NCBI RefSeq assembly: GCF_014205055.1
Contig: NZ_JACHMS010000001.1
Span: forward strand, 8,336,501 to 8,400,500
Origin: Streptomyces luteogriseus
GTDB taxonomy: Bacteria; Actinomycetota; Actinomycetes; Streptomycetales; Streptomycetaceae
Length of the DNA: 64,000 nt
Direction: 5' to 3'
Below the pieces are notes generated by a model. That model was not told the DNA's origin and did not search any database. It saw only the letters and a list, made by a program, of their open reading frames with translations. A program made the position numbers and the translations under genes. Shown here piece after piece: positions 52,759 through 60,556 of the stretch. How positions within the stretch are numbered: position 1 is the stretch's first letter; every line of letters starts with the position of its first letter.

Positions 52759-53184
52759 TCACCCGCTCGCGGCGGCGGTCACCGTGGCGGGATCCACCCC
52801 GGTCAGTTCGACGATGCGGTGGGGTGCCACCCCGGCAGCCAGTGCGCGTCCGATCAGGCCGTCCCGCCCGCCGGCGCAGTCACGGTAGGCGAGCAGTTCC
52901 TCCTCGACCCGGGCCAGCGGCTCCGGCACCAGGTGGTGGCGGAGGCGGGCCAGCTCCTCCTCGCTCAGCGGGACGGGCAGTCGTTCCGCTCCCTCGGGCA
53001 CGGCCGCCGTCTCCTCCGGCGGGAGCAGGCGCAGGTGAGGTGAGGCCGGCGTGCTTCCCTGGGCATCGAGCCAGGCGCGCACCGCGGGGGTCTCCATGCA
53101 CGCGAGTTCACCGACGGCGGACGGCGGCACGCCGAGCTGCGCGGAGGCGTCGTCGAGCAGGAACAAATAGGCGTCGTCGGTCAT
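52759..53184 (-). CDS. Small protein co-oriented with the Fic gene, HTH-like C-terminus
   Basis: 141 residues from the ATG at 53184 (AAGGAG 9 bp upstream). N-terminal helix TDDAYLFLLDDASAQLGVPPSAVGELACME, Pro-rich middle with HLRLLPPEETAAVPEG, helix EEELARLRHHLVPEPLARVEEELLAYRD, and a C-terminal GLIGRALAAGVAPHRIVELTGVDPATV that reads like a homeodomain-type helix-turn-helix. I do not recognise the family. It lies 69 bp downstream of the Fic gene on the same strand and could be its partner, regulator or antitoxin, although no Fic-inhibitory (S/T)xxxE(G/N) motif was recognised in it. Confidence 0.7.
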   Translation of the reverse strand: MTDDAYLFLLDDASAQLGVPPSAVGELACMETPAVRAWLDAQGSTPASPHLRLLPPEETAAVPEGAERLPVPLSEEELARLRHHLVPEPLARVEEELLAYRDCAGGRDGLIGRALAAGVAPHRIVELTGVDPATVTAAASG

Positions 53185-53253
53185 CCTCGGCTCCTTCGCA
53201 ACAGGGTGCTGGTCGACATCCATTACCCCGCAGCGCCCGGATTAGCGCCGGGC

Positions 53254-54630
53254 TCATGGCACTCGATCGGGGGAGACGGCACGGCGCCGGGTCTCGGTGA
53301 TGTGCGTGTCGATGTACGAGGCGAGGGCGAGTGCGTCCTTGGGCTCGTCGGCCTGGAAGGAGACACGGCGCAGCAGGATGACCCCGTCGAGGGCGATGCC
53401 CTCACGGGCCAGCACGAAGATCAGCGCGAGGAAGGCGGACCTGGCGTTGCCGTCGTCGAACGGGTGGAAGAAACAGACGTCGAGGTAGGCACGTGCGGCG
53501 CGAGCGGTCAGGGGGAGTGGCCGTGCTGCGTCGTATGCGCTTTCGGCCAGGCAGGCATCCAGGCGGGCACGGATGTCCGGGGCGATGCCATAGCGTTCCC
53601 GGCCGCCCTTCGCGAAGGCGGGCCGGCTGCGCAGGGCCGGCAACTCTGAGGTGCCCAGGACGTGCCGCTGCCAGCGCTGCAGCAACTCGAAGTCCAGGCG
53701 GGCGTCGCGCCCGGCGTCATCCCGCAGCAGTTCCAGGGCGGTGAGCAGACCGCCGGCCCGGGCCGGGTCCAGGGCGCCGTCGAAGCCGCGGATGTCCTCG
53801 GCCACGCCGTCCTGGCGCGGGGTCACCGGCCCCTCCGCGCCGCTGTCCGGGGCCGGTTGCCACGTCACGCTCTCGCGCACCGCGAGCCAGCGCTCGAGGT
53901 GGTCCGGGAGCGGCTCGGCGGACCGCGCCCGGTCCGCCGGCCGCAGGGACCCCGCGAGCCGCTCCGCGACATCGTCGACCAGCGCGGCGTCGGGGCCGGT
54001 CCAGCTCAGGAACCGCCCGCCGATCGCCTGTTCGACCAGTTTCTCCGCGACGTCGGGTGCGACGGCCCAGCGGTCGAGGAACCAGGTGAGCACCTGGTGG
54101 CAGTGCCCGTGCCAGCCACTGCCGCACCCGGTGCGGTCGGTCACCTGGAGGATCAGGTTGCGGGCCGCGCGGTCCCACAGCAGCCGGTCGTCCTCGACGG
54201 TCTCCAGATCCAGCGGGTACGCGTCGATCCATCCGGCGAGACTCTCCAGCCACGCGCGCCATTCGCACAGCGCAGCGACCACCCGGGTGAGCGTCTCCTC
54301 GGGAGTGGTGATCGAATCGCGCGGGCAGCACCAGTGTCCGACGGGCCCTCCGCCGAAGTCCCCTTCGTCGTGCGACCATCGGAAGCCCGCAGCCCAACGG
54401 CCGTAATGCTCCACCAGCGCCTGCGACATGGCGTCGGCCCACAACCGTGCCTCGCCCCAGCTCCAGGCGCACATCGCCGGATCGGCGAAGGGGACGTCCG
54501 GCCTGCGCGGCACGCATCGGGCCGGCCCGAGCGAGCGGACCACCCGCGCTGCCGACGCGGCGTCGAAGGGGTGGCGGGCCGGATCCACCTCGTCCCAACT
54601 CAGAAACCCAGGGGCCAGCTCAGGTATCAC
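53254..54630 (-). CDS. Fic-domain protein with long N-terminal region
   Basis: 458 residues from the GTG at 54630. Residues 1-270 have no recognised domain but contain Trp-rich helices (WSWGEARLWADAMSQALVEHYGRWAAGFRW, LIWDRAARNLILQV-type) and CCPRDS, CGSGWHGHCHQ. Residues 285-430 are a Fic domain: FDGALDPARAGGLLTALELLRDD, YDAARPLPLTARAARAYLDVCFFHPFDDGNARSAFLALIF. The active-site HPFDDGNAR matches HxFx(D/E)GNxxR in full, so the transferase should be active. Fic enzymes transfer AMP or other groups to target proteins, as toxins or regulators. The N-terminal half may specify the target. Confidence 0.9.
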   Translation of the reverse strand: MIPELAPGFLSWDEVDPARHPFDAASAARVVRSLGPARCVPRRPDVPFADPAMCAWSWGEARLWADAMSQALVEHYGRWAAGFRWSHDEGDFGGGPVGHWCCPRDSITTPEETLTRVVAALCEWRAWLESLAGWIDAYPLDLETVEDDRLLWDRAARNLILQVTDRTGCGSGWHGHCHQVLTWFLDRWAVAPDVAEKLVEQAIGGRFLSWTGPDAALVDDVAERLAGSLRPADRARSAEPLPDHLERWLAVRESVTWQPAPDSGAEGPVTPRQDGVAEDIRGFDGALDPARAGGLLTALELLRDDAGRDARLDFELLQRWQRHVLGTSELPALRSRPAFAKGGRERYGIAPDIRARLDACLAESAYDAARPLPLTARAARAYLDVCFFHPFDDGNARSAFLALIFVLAREGIALDGVILLRRVSFQADEPKDALALASYIDTHITETRRRAVSPDRVP

Positions 54631-54699
54631 CGCGCAAGCTTCCGCGTCCGACCCGGCCCGATCAAGCGAATTACCACCGAGCCGGGCCGCGCGTACCGT

Positions 54700-55509
54700 T
54701 CAGGACCCGGCGCCGGCTGTCTCGGAGCCTGCCGCTCCGGCCGTCCCGGCCTCCGGGGCGACGTCCCAGGGCCGGGGGCCGGTGCCGCCCGTCCACGCCT
54801 CCAGGGTCTCCCCGTTCACGCACAGGATCCCGCACTGCTGGGCGTACTCCAGCGCGGGCGCTGTGAAGTCACTGGTGCTGACCAGTACGGCGACATCGGC
54901 TTCGTGCACGGTGAAGCATGTGCCGCCGAAGCGCTGGAGGTCCTGGGATCCGACCCGGTGGGACTCGTCGTAGTGCTTGCACTGGACGACGATCCGGCGC
55001 CCATCGGGCGTTACCGCCACGACATCGGCGCCCAGGTCTCCGGCGCCACCCACGACCTCGACGCCGGAGCAGCCGTCGCGTTCGCAGAGTGCGGCGATCG
55101 CCTCCTCGAACTCCTCCGGCGTCAGGGCGGCGTAGTCGACCTCCTCCGGCGTCAGGGCGGCGTAGTCGACCGCGACGACCTCGACTGCCGACCGCCCGGG
55201 GGGAACCGCGGGAGCCTCCAACTGCTCGGCCGCTTCCCTGGCCGCATCGTCGAGCGCGGCCGCGGCCCGACGAGCCACTTCCGCCACGCGCCACCGGCGC
55301 CGCAGGCCCAGACAGCCTGCGACACCTATCAGGACCAGCACGAACACCCAGGCCGGGCGCCGCTCGAGAGCGCCCGCCGCCACGCGGGCGGTGAGGCCCA
55401 GGACGCTCACGACCACTGCGAGGAACACGAAGAACAGGGCAGTCGACCGAAGGTCGAACCGGTATCGGCGGCGCTTCACAAGCGTCGTACGAGGCGCAGG
55501 CACTGTCAC
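54700..55509 (-). CDS. Membrane-anchored Mrr-like restriction endonuclease-fold protein
   Basis: 269 residues from the GTG at 55509. Two membrane helices (about 21-45 and 53-69) and an Arg-rich stretch lead to a helical linker with a doubled 10-residue unit VDYAALTPEE (positions about 113-132). The Mrr_cat domain (about 130-240) follows: EFEEAIAALCERDGCSGVEVVGGAGDLGADVVAV, IVVQCKHYDESHRVGSQDLQRFGG, ADVAVLVSTSDFTAPALEYA. Catalytic residues Asp (GADVV), Gln-x-Lys (QCKHY) are intact. It would cut DNA near the inner membrane; such proteins occur in phage or plasmid defence. C-terminal 30 residues are Gly/Ala-rich. Confidence 0.9.
   Translation of the reverse strand: MTVPAPRTTLVKRRRYRFDLRSTALFFVFLAVVVSVLGLTARVAAGALERRPAWVFVLVLIGVAGCLGLRRRWRVAEVARRAAAALDDAAREAAEQLEAPAVPPGRSAVEVVAVDYAALTPEEVDYAALTPEEFEEAIAALCERDGCSGVEVVGGAGDLGADVVAVTPDGRRIVVQCKHYDESHRVGSQDLQRFGGTCFTVHEADVAVLVSTSDFTAPALEYAQQCGILCVNGETLEAWTGGTGPRPWDVAPEAGTAGAAGSETAGAGS
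55111..55170 (-). repeat. Exact 30-bp tandem duplication inside the Mrr-like gene
   Basis: Two identical 30-bp units abut at 55111-55140 and 55141-55170 and encode VDYAALTPEE twice. The duplication is in frame and lies in the linker just before the nuclease domain, so it lengthens the linker without breaking it. Confidence 0.9.
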
Positions 55510-55589
55510 GACATCCCCCCTCTTGGGACAACAGCAAGATCACTCCCACCGTGTGCCCAAGATCAACGCCTTCACCGCTGGGGCCGTCG

Positions 55590-56006
55590 TCACCGTTCTC
55601 TGATGCGCCACCACCACCGACGCCCTGCGGTCCACTCGCTCGCCCAACCCGGATCCGGGAGGGTGCGGCGCTCGAACTCCGCGCCGATACGCGCCACCAG
55701 GCGACCGAGATCCACGCGGGCCCCTCCGGGCAGATGACGCAGGACCTCGTCCGGGTCGTCCCGACCGTCTTCGATCTCGATGCCGGGACTCTCGTACGGG
55801 CCGCTCGGAGAGCGCCCCTGCTCCCTGAAGGCCCGCTCGAAGCGGCTGAGAGCGACAGCGACGGCGCCGGGCCACAGACGCTCGGCCTCAACACGCCTCA
55901 CCGCAGTCCGAGTTCGAGCCGACACGGAGGGAATCCGGCGAACCGGCGGGCGCTTGGGCGGCCGCCGGTGCTCGGCGTGGACGGCCTTCGGACGCCTACG
56001 CGGCAT
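55590..56006 (-). CDS. Small basic hypothetical protein
   Basis: 138 residues from the ATG at 56006 (AAAGGG upstream). Arg/Pro-rich first 30 residues, then VEAERLWPGAVAVALSRFERAFREQG, PGIEIEDGRDDPDEVLRHLPGGARVDLGRLVARIGAEFERRTLPDP and WTAGRRWWWRIRER. The helical middle and the Trp cluster at the end look like real protein sequence. No family recognised; similar small proteins are common in Streptomyces. Upstream of the Mrr-like gene on the same strand, 80 bp apart. Confidence 0.6.
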   Translation of the reverse strand: MPRRRPKAVHAEHRRPPKRPPVRRIPSVSARTRTAVRRVEAERLWPGAVAVALSRFERAFREQGRSPSGPYESPGIEIEDGRDDPDEVLRHLPGGARVDLGRLVARIGAEFERRTLPDPGWASEWTAGRRWWWRIRER

Positions 56007-56103
56007 TGCCCTTTCGGATCAGAATCATGTCGGCATTCCGACACCGCCGGTGCCTCGGTGAGCTGCCCCGAATCGCCCGCCGGACGCCTGACATGATCGA
56101 TGC

Positions 56104-56770
56104 GTGATCAGTGGAGGCGAGCGGCCGGGCCGCATGAAGTACGTCCTGTTCGACGTCGACGGTACGCTGATCGACGCGGTGAGCAACCAGCGTCGGGTCT
56201 GGGGAACATGGGCGCAGCGGTACGGGCTGGATCCGGACGAGGTCTACCGGGTGGCGCTGCGGACGCGGCCGATGGAGACTTTCGCTCAGGTCGCCGCGGA
56301 GCGTGATGCGCGTGAATGCCTGGGCGTACTGCACGAGTTGGAGGACGAGGACGTCCGGTCCGGCGTCTATACGGCCTTCGACGGCGCTTCGGAACTGCTG
56401 CGCAATCTGCCCTGGGGCGCTTGGGCGTTGGTGACGTCGAACTACGAGCACCGGGTGCGTGGCCGCTTCCTGGACCGGCCTGCCGGTACCGGACGTGATC
56501 GTGGACGCGGCCGCTGTGGAGGAGGGCAAGCCCTCTCCCATGCCCTATCTGCGGGCCGCCGCCCGGCTGGGCGCCGAGCCCGGACACTGCCTCGTGATCG
56601 AGGACGCACCCTCCGGAGTGCGGTCGGGGCTGCGCGCCGGGATGACGGTGTGGGGCGTGAACGCCCCTGACCCGGTGGAGGGTGTGCATCGCCACTTCCC
56701 CAGTCTGCGCGAGGCGGCCCCGCACATCCTGGCCCGCGTGAGCGACCCTGAGGGGACTGCCGCGGTCTGA
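56104..56770 (+). pseudogene. HAD-superfamily phosphatase interrupted by a frameshift
   Basis: The gene reads in one frame from about 56104 or the ATG at 56134 (MKYVLFDVDGTLIDAVSNQRR, motif I DVDGT) through GRFLDR near 56478. It then continues one base out of frame as GLPVPDVIVDAAAVEEGKPSPMPYLRAAARLG with motif III Lys, then GHCLVIEDAPSGVRSGLRAGMTVWGV with motif IV and ends at 56770. Joined, the parts make a normal beta-phosphoglucomutase/GPH-like HAD enzyme of about 220 residues. Either the gene is dead through a 1-base indel or the sequence has an error there. Confidence 0.85.
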
Positions 56771-56791
56771 GCGGGTCCCCCAGGTGTTCGG

Positions 56792-58417
56792 TCAGTCGAT
56801 CAGTACGCCCGGGTTGAGGATGTGATGCGGGTCCAGGGCGTCTTTGGCGGCGCGCAGCGCCAGCGCGAAGGGTTCGGGGCGCTGGAGGTCGTAGCCGGGG
56901 CGGTGGTCCCGGCCGACGGCGTGGTGGTGGGTGATCGTGGCGCGGTGGCGGTGCAGGACGTCGCTCGCGGCAGCCTTGATGTCGTCCCAGATGCCGAGCT
57001 CCTCGCCGGGGCGGCCGGCGGCGGCCACCGTGAAGTAGGGCGCGGCGCCGTCGGGATAGACGTGCGTCAGACGGCAGTTGACGGTAGCGGGGTGTCCGGT
57101 GGCCTTGAGGGCGGCGGAGCCGACCTCGGTGCGGACGGCGTCGATCAGGGCCGGGATCCTGTCCCAGGTGGCGGCGGTCTCGAAGGTGTCGACGACGGCC
57201 CCCATACGGGCCAAGCCGTCGCGCAGATACGGCATGCGCAGGAAGGCCGAACGCCAGGCGTTCACCGCCGCGTCGGCCGGTGCGTCGTGGTCTGCCGAGT
57301 CTGCACCCCCGTTCGCCGTCGGCGCTCCGCCCCGGCCGCCATGAGCCCGCGCCAGCTCCAGGGCGTTCGCGAGGCGGTCGTCGACGCGACCGGTGGCGGA
57401 CTCGAAACCCAGCACCAGGACGGAGGAACCGTCCTGCGAGGCGCCGGACAGCAGCGCCTCGCCGGGATCGAGCAGGCGGCAGTTGGCGGGGGAGAGGTCC
57501 GACTGGGCGATGACACGCACCGCCTCCAGCGCGCGGGGGAGGTCGGCGAACGCCACCGACGCCGATGCCTTGTACCGCGGACGTTCCTGCAAGCGCATCC
57601 ACGCCTCGGTGATGACCCCGAGCGCACCCTCGGAGCCGAGGAACAGGCGGTCGGGCGACGGCCCGGCACCGGATGCGGGCAGCCGGAGGGACGTGCTCGA
57701 TCCGGCGGGCGTGACCACGCGCAGGGACTGTACGAAGTCGTCGATGTGGGTGCGGCCGGTGGCGTAGTGGCCTCCGGCCCGGGTGGCCAGCCAGCCGCCG
57801 AGGGTGGAGAACTCGAAGCTCTGCGGGAAGTGGCGCAGGGTGAGGCCGTGGGGACGCACCTGCTCCTCCAGCACGGGACCGAGCGCCCCGGCCTGGACGC
57901 GGGCCGAGCGGCTGACGGTGTCGATCTCCAGGACCCGGTCCATCGACGTCAGGTCGAGCGACAGCACGGCACGGTGGGTGTCGCCGCGGTATTCCACACC
58001 GCCGACGACCGAGGAGCCGCCGCCGAAGGGGATGACGGCCACACCCTGCCCGCCGGCCCAGTCCAGCAGGTCGGCCACCTCCCGGTCGTCGGTCGGACGG
58101 GCGACCAGGTCGGGGACCCGGCCCGGTCGGCCGCGCAGCGCCCGGATGATGTCGCGGTAGGCCTTGCCCATGGCGTGGGCGGCGCGCGCCTCGGGATCGG
58201 TGGTGACGAGATGCGCCAGCGAGGACGGGGGTGTCACTCCGGGTCGGGCGATCGCCAGGTCGGCGACCCGGGGGATGGGCAACGGGCGGGCCAGGGTGCC
58301 CGGCAACAGAGCGCCCATCGCGACGCATTCGGCGTCGTCCGGGTGGGAGTCGGCGTAGCCCCAGCCCCACCAGGAGCGGGTGCGGGAGGTGCCGTGACCG
58401 GAGGGTGAGGCGGGCAT
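56792..58417 (-). CDS. FAD-linked oxidase of the alkyl-DHAP synthase (AGPS) type
   Basis: 541 residues. N-terminal WGWGYADSHPDD fits AGPS-like enzymes. The FAD/PCMH domain (about 100-280): VARPTDDREVADLLDWAGGQGVAVIPFGGGSSVVGGVEYRG and HFPQSFEFSTLGGWLATRAGGHYATGRTHIDDFVQSLRVVTP. Cap half: SEGALGVITEAWMRLQERPRYKASASVAF, ATVNCRLTHVYPDGAAPYFTVAA, ITHHHAVGRDHRPGY (the His-rich catalytic loop) and LDPHHILNPGVL. AGPS-type enzymes swap an acyl for an alkyl chain in ether lipids; actinobacterial members may instead oxidise lactate or glycolate-like acids. Divergent from a TetR gene with a strong operator between them. Confidence 0.9.
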   Translation of the reverse strand: MPASPSGHGTSRTRSWWGWGYADSHPDDAECVAMGALLPGTLARPLPIPRVADLAIARPGVTPPSSLAHLVTTDPEARAAHAMGKAYRDIIRALRGRPGRVPDLVARPTDDREVADLLDWAGGQGVAVIPFGGGSSVVGGVEYRGDTHRAVLSLDLTSMDRVLEIDTVSRSARVQAGALGPVLEEQVRPHGLTLRHFPQSFEFSTLGGWLATRAGGHYATGRTHIDDFVQSLRVVTPAGSSTSLRLPASGAGPSPDRLFLGSEGALGVITEAWMRLQERPRYKASASVAFADLPRALEAVRVIAQSDLSPANCRLLDPGEALLSGASQDGSSVLVLGFESATGRVDDRLANALELARAHGGRGGAPTANGGADSADHDAPADAAVNAWRSAFLRMPYLRDGLARMGAVVDTFETAATWDRIPALIDAVRTEVGSAALKATGHPATVNCRLTHVYPDGAAPYFTVAAAGRPGEELGIWDDIKAAASDVLHRHRATITHHHAVGRDHRPGYDLQRPEPFALALRAAKDALDPHHILNPGVLID

Positions 58418-58445
58418 GCGTGTGCTCCCAGCAGGTCCGATGAAT

Positions 58446-58474
58446 TTACCCTATGGAAAATTACCGTAGGGTAA
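58446..58474. promoter_or_regulatory. TetR-type operator between FAD oxidase and TetR genes
   Basis: Inverted repeat TTACCCTATGG (58446-58456), 7-bp spacer, CCGTAGGGTAA (58464-58474), with one arm mismatch. It is AT-rich inside a GC-rich window and ends one base before the TetR start codon, so binding would block both divergent genes. Confidence 0.88.
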
Positions 58475-58475
58475 T

Positions 58476-59123
58476 ATGAGTGCCATGACAACGCCCTCCT
58501 CGAAAGCCGGCACCAAGGGAGTCCCCAGGGCCACCCGCGAACGACAGGTCCTCGCGGCGGCCACCGAGGAGTTCGGCCGCCACGGCTACGAGGCCACCAC
58601 CGTGGCCGCCGTCGCCGCCCGGGTCGGCGTCACCAAGCCCTTGCTGCACCACTACTTCGGCAGCAAACAGGACCTCTACCTCGCCTGCCTGAACCCCGTG
58701 GGCGACCGACTCCTGCACGCCATCCGCACCGCCATGACCGAACCCGCCCCCGCCGCGCCACCCACCGCCCTGCGTGTACTGCACGCCCTGTTCACCGCGC
58801 TCGACGGGCAGCGCGAGGCGTGGTTCGTCCTCTACGACGCCACGCTGCCGCCCGGCAGCGACGCCGCCCGCCGCGCGGCGTACTACCGTCGCGCCGTCGA
58901 CGACCTCGCAGCGACCGGCACCGCCGACCTCCTGCGGACGACCGGATCCGGTGATCCGCTGGACGCCGACGCCCTCGCCTACGCGTGGCGCGGCCTGTGC
59001 ACCGCACTGGTCCGCTGGTGGGTCGACCACCCCGACCAGTCGCCCGAAGTCATGACGCAACGCTGCGCGCGGCTCTTCGCGGCCGGCCGCACCATCCTCG
59101 CCGTCGGCGACGAGGTCGCCTGA
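58476..59123 (+). CDS. TetR family regulator of the divergent FAD oxidase
   Basis: 215 residues from the ATG at 58476; a second ATG at 58485 is also possible. HTH at about 20-65: RQVLAAATEEFGRHGYEATTVAAVAARVGVTKPLLHHYFGSKQDLYLAC. The ligand half starts near 80 (ALRVLHALFTALDGQREAWFVLYDATLPPGSDAARRAAYYRRA). The start codon abuts the operator, so the mRNA is likely leaderless or nearly so. It probably represses itself and the oxidase until a small lipid-like or organic ligand is bound. Confidence 0.93.
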   Translation: MSAMTTPSSKAGTKGVPRATRERQVLAAATEEFGRHGYEATTVAAVAARVGVTKPLLHHYFGSKQDLYLACLNPVGDRLLHAIRTAMTEPAPAAPPTALRVLHALFTALDGQREAWFVLYDATLPPGSDAARRAAYYRRAVDDLAATGTADLLRTTGSGDPLDADALAYAWRGLCTALVRWWVDHPDQSPEVMTQRCARLFAAGRTILAVGDEVA

Positions 59124-59153
59124 GCGGTCGACCGGACCGCCGCAGGCGGGCGC

Positions 59154-60488
59154 CTACGTGTGGTCCCGAAGGAAGGCCGGGATCTCGTCACGGGTCGGAC
59201 GGTTCGGCAGGGGTGCCGGCTTGTCCTGGAGGAACGCGGTGACGACGGCGGCAGCACGCTCGTTGTTGCCGTCCAGGCCGTTCCACATGTGGTGTCCCAC
59301 TCCCGGCATGTACTGCGTCCGCTGAACGGCGGGGTCGTGGGCGAGGATCTCGGTCGCCCATCGGCGGACCTGGGAGGAGCACTCGGCGATCATCAGCATG
59401 GCGGGGATCCGGGACTGCCCCAGCCGCCGTGCGATGGAGGGCGAGTCCCTGATCGTCTGTTGGACGCGGAGGCTGGCGGCAGGGCTGAAGGAGAAGGTGC
59501 GTGCGGTGTCCTCGGCGGGGATTCGGTGTGCGTCGCGCGCGCAGTAGGCGGAGGCCGTGTCGCTGCCCAGATCGGCGGCGGTGAAGGCGTTGTCGCCCTC
59601 GGCCTGTCCGAGCAACCCCGTGTCGGGGGTGAGGAGTCCGAGTCGCATGAGGCCGAATGCCACGGCGTACCGGGGGACATGGGTGGACCGCGGTCCGGTC
59701 ATGGCCGGTGCGAGGCCCCGGGCGGACTTCCGCCCCTTGGGCCCGGCCATGTCCGCGGTGGGGCCGTCCATGGGGCCGGGATCGGCGATGACAGCCCGGT
59801 GCAGGCGTGCGGCGACGCCCGGATCGGCCAGGGCCCGGGTGAGCACGACCCCGCCCGCGGAGAAGCCGAGGACGTCGGCCCTGCCCCGGTCCAGGCGGTC
59901 GACGAAGGCGGCGAGGTCACGGACCGACCTGGAGATCGTGTACTGGTCCATGGGGAGCAGGTCGCTTCGCCCGGCACCGGCCGGTTCGTAGGCGTAGACG
60001 TCGTGGCCCCGGCGTGCCAGGAGGCGCAGGAACCGGTGGTCGAGCACCGAGATGCCGCGGACCGGCCCGCCGTTGAGGTACACGAACGGGACGGGATGCC
60101 GGGGGCCCCGGCCGGCGGGCGGGTAGTGGTACACCGCGACCCTGCTGCCTGTCGTCAGGCTCCAGTGCTGTGTCTCCACGAACGGCAGGGCCGGGGGGCG
60201 CTGCCGGGCCGTCGGCACGGTCGGGACGCAGACCGTAGCCGTCAGTGCCGCCGCGACGATCACCGGCACGAACGGCACGAGCCGTGCCGGCCAACAGCGG
60301 CGCCGCCCCCGCCACATCGCGAGGGCGGCCCCGACGGCGACGGTCGTCGACCATGCCGCAAGCCCTGAGCCCACCCCGTCGGTGAGGGCGAGCAGCCCGA
60401 CGAAGGCGACGACCAGAGCCACCACGGCGGCCAAAGCCGACGATAAGCGCCCGGTGGCGCGGGCGAGACGTATGACGGATGTGGGCAC
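59154..60488 (-). CDS. Membrane-anchored alpha/beta hydrolase
   Basis: 444 residues. Three N-terminal membrane helices (about 14-35, 43-58, 68-88). The hydrolase domain (about 105-430): VYLNGGPVRGISVLDHRFLRLLARRGHDVYAYEPAGAGRSDLL, nucleophile elbow LGFSAGGVVLTRALADPG (about 198-215), MLMIAECSSQVRRWATEI, and catalytic His in YMPGVGHHMWNGLDG (about 405). It resembles proline iminopeptidase-like hydrolases tethered to the membrane. Divergent from a TetR gene, with an inverted repeat between. Substrate unknown. Confidence 0.85.
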   Translation of the reverse strand: MPTSVIRLARATGRLSSALAAVVALVVAFVGLLALTDGVGSGLAAWSTTVAVGAALAMWRGRRRCWPARLVPFVPVIVAAALTATVCVPTVPTARQRPPALPFVETQHWSLTTGSRVAVYHYPPAGRGPRHPVPFVYLNGGPVRGISVLDHRFLRLLARRGHDVYAYEPAGAGRSDLLPMDQYTISRSVRDLAAFVDRLDRGRADVLGFSAGGVVLTRALADPGVAARLHRAVIADPGPMDGPTADMAGPKGRKSARGLAPAMTGPRSTHVPRYAVAFGLMRLGLLTPDTGLLGQAEGDNAFTAADLGSDTASAYCARDAHRIPAEDTARTFSFSPAASLRVQQTIRDSPSIARRLGQSRIPAMLMIAECSSQVRRWATEILAHDPAVQRTQYMPGVGHHMWNGLDGNNERAAAVVTAFLQDKPAPLPNRPTRDEIPAFLRDHT

Positions 60489-60508
60489 GGCAGACCTCCG
60501 ACAGTTTC

Positions 60509-60534
60509 ATAACGCTGTTTCAAAACGACGTTAT
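60509..60534. promoter_or_regulatory. TetR-type operator between hydrolase and TetR genes
   Basis: Arms ATAACGCTGTTT (60509-60520) and AAACGACGTTAT (60523-60534) form a 26-bp inverted repeat with two mismatches and a 2-bp centre. It is AT-rich compared with its flanks and 22 bp from the GTG of the TetR gene, and lies 20-46 bp before the hydrolase start. Confidence 0.8.
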
Positions 60535-60556
60535 CAGAGGAGGTAGGCTGTCGGTC

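Noticed and set aside
52505..52762. Small minus-strand frame (85 codons) over the palindrome, considered as an antitoxin
   Set aside because: No antitoxin motif, Arg/Pro-biased N-terminus, no ribosome site seen; the palindrome explains the unusual WHHVVPHG stretch.
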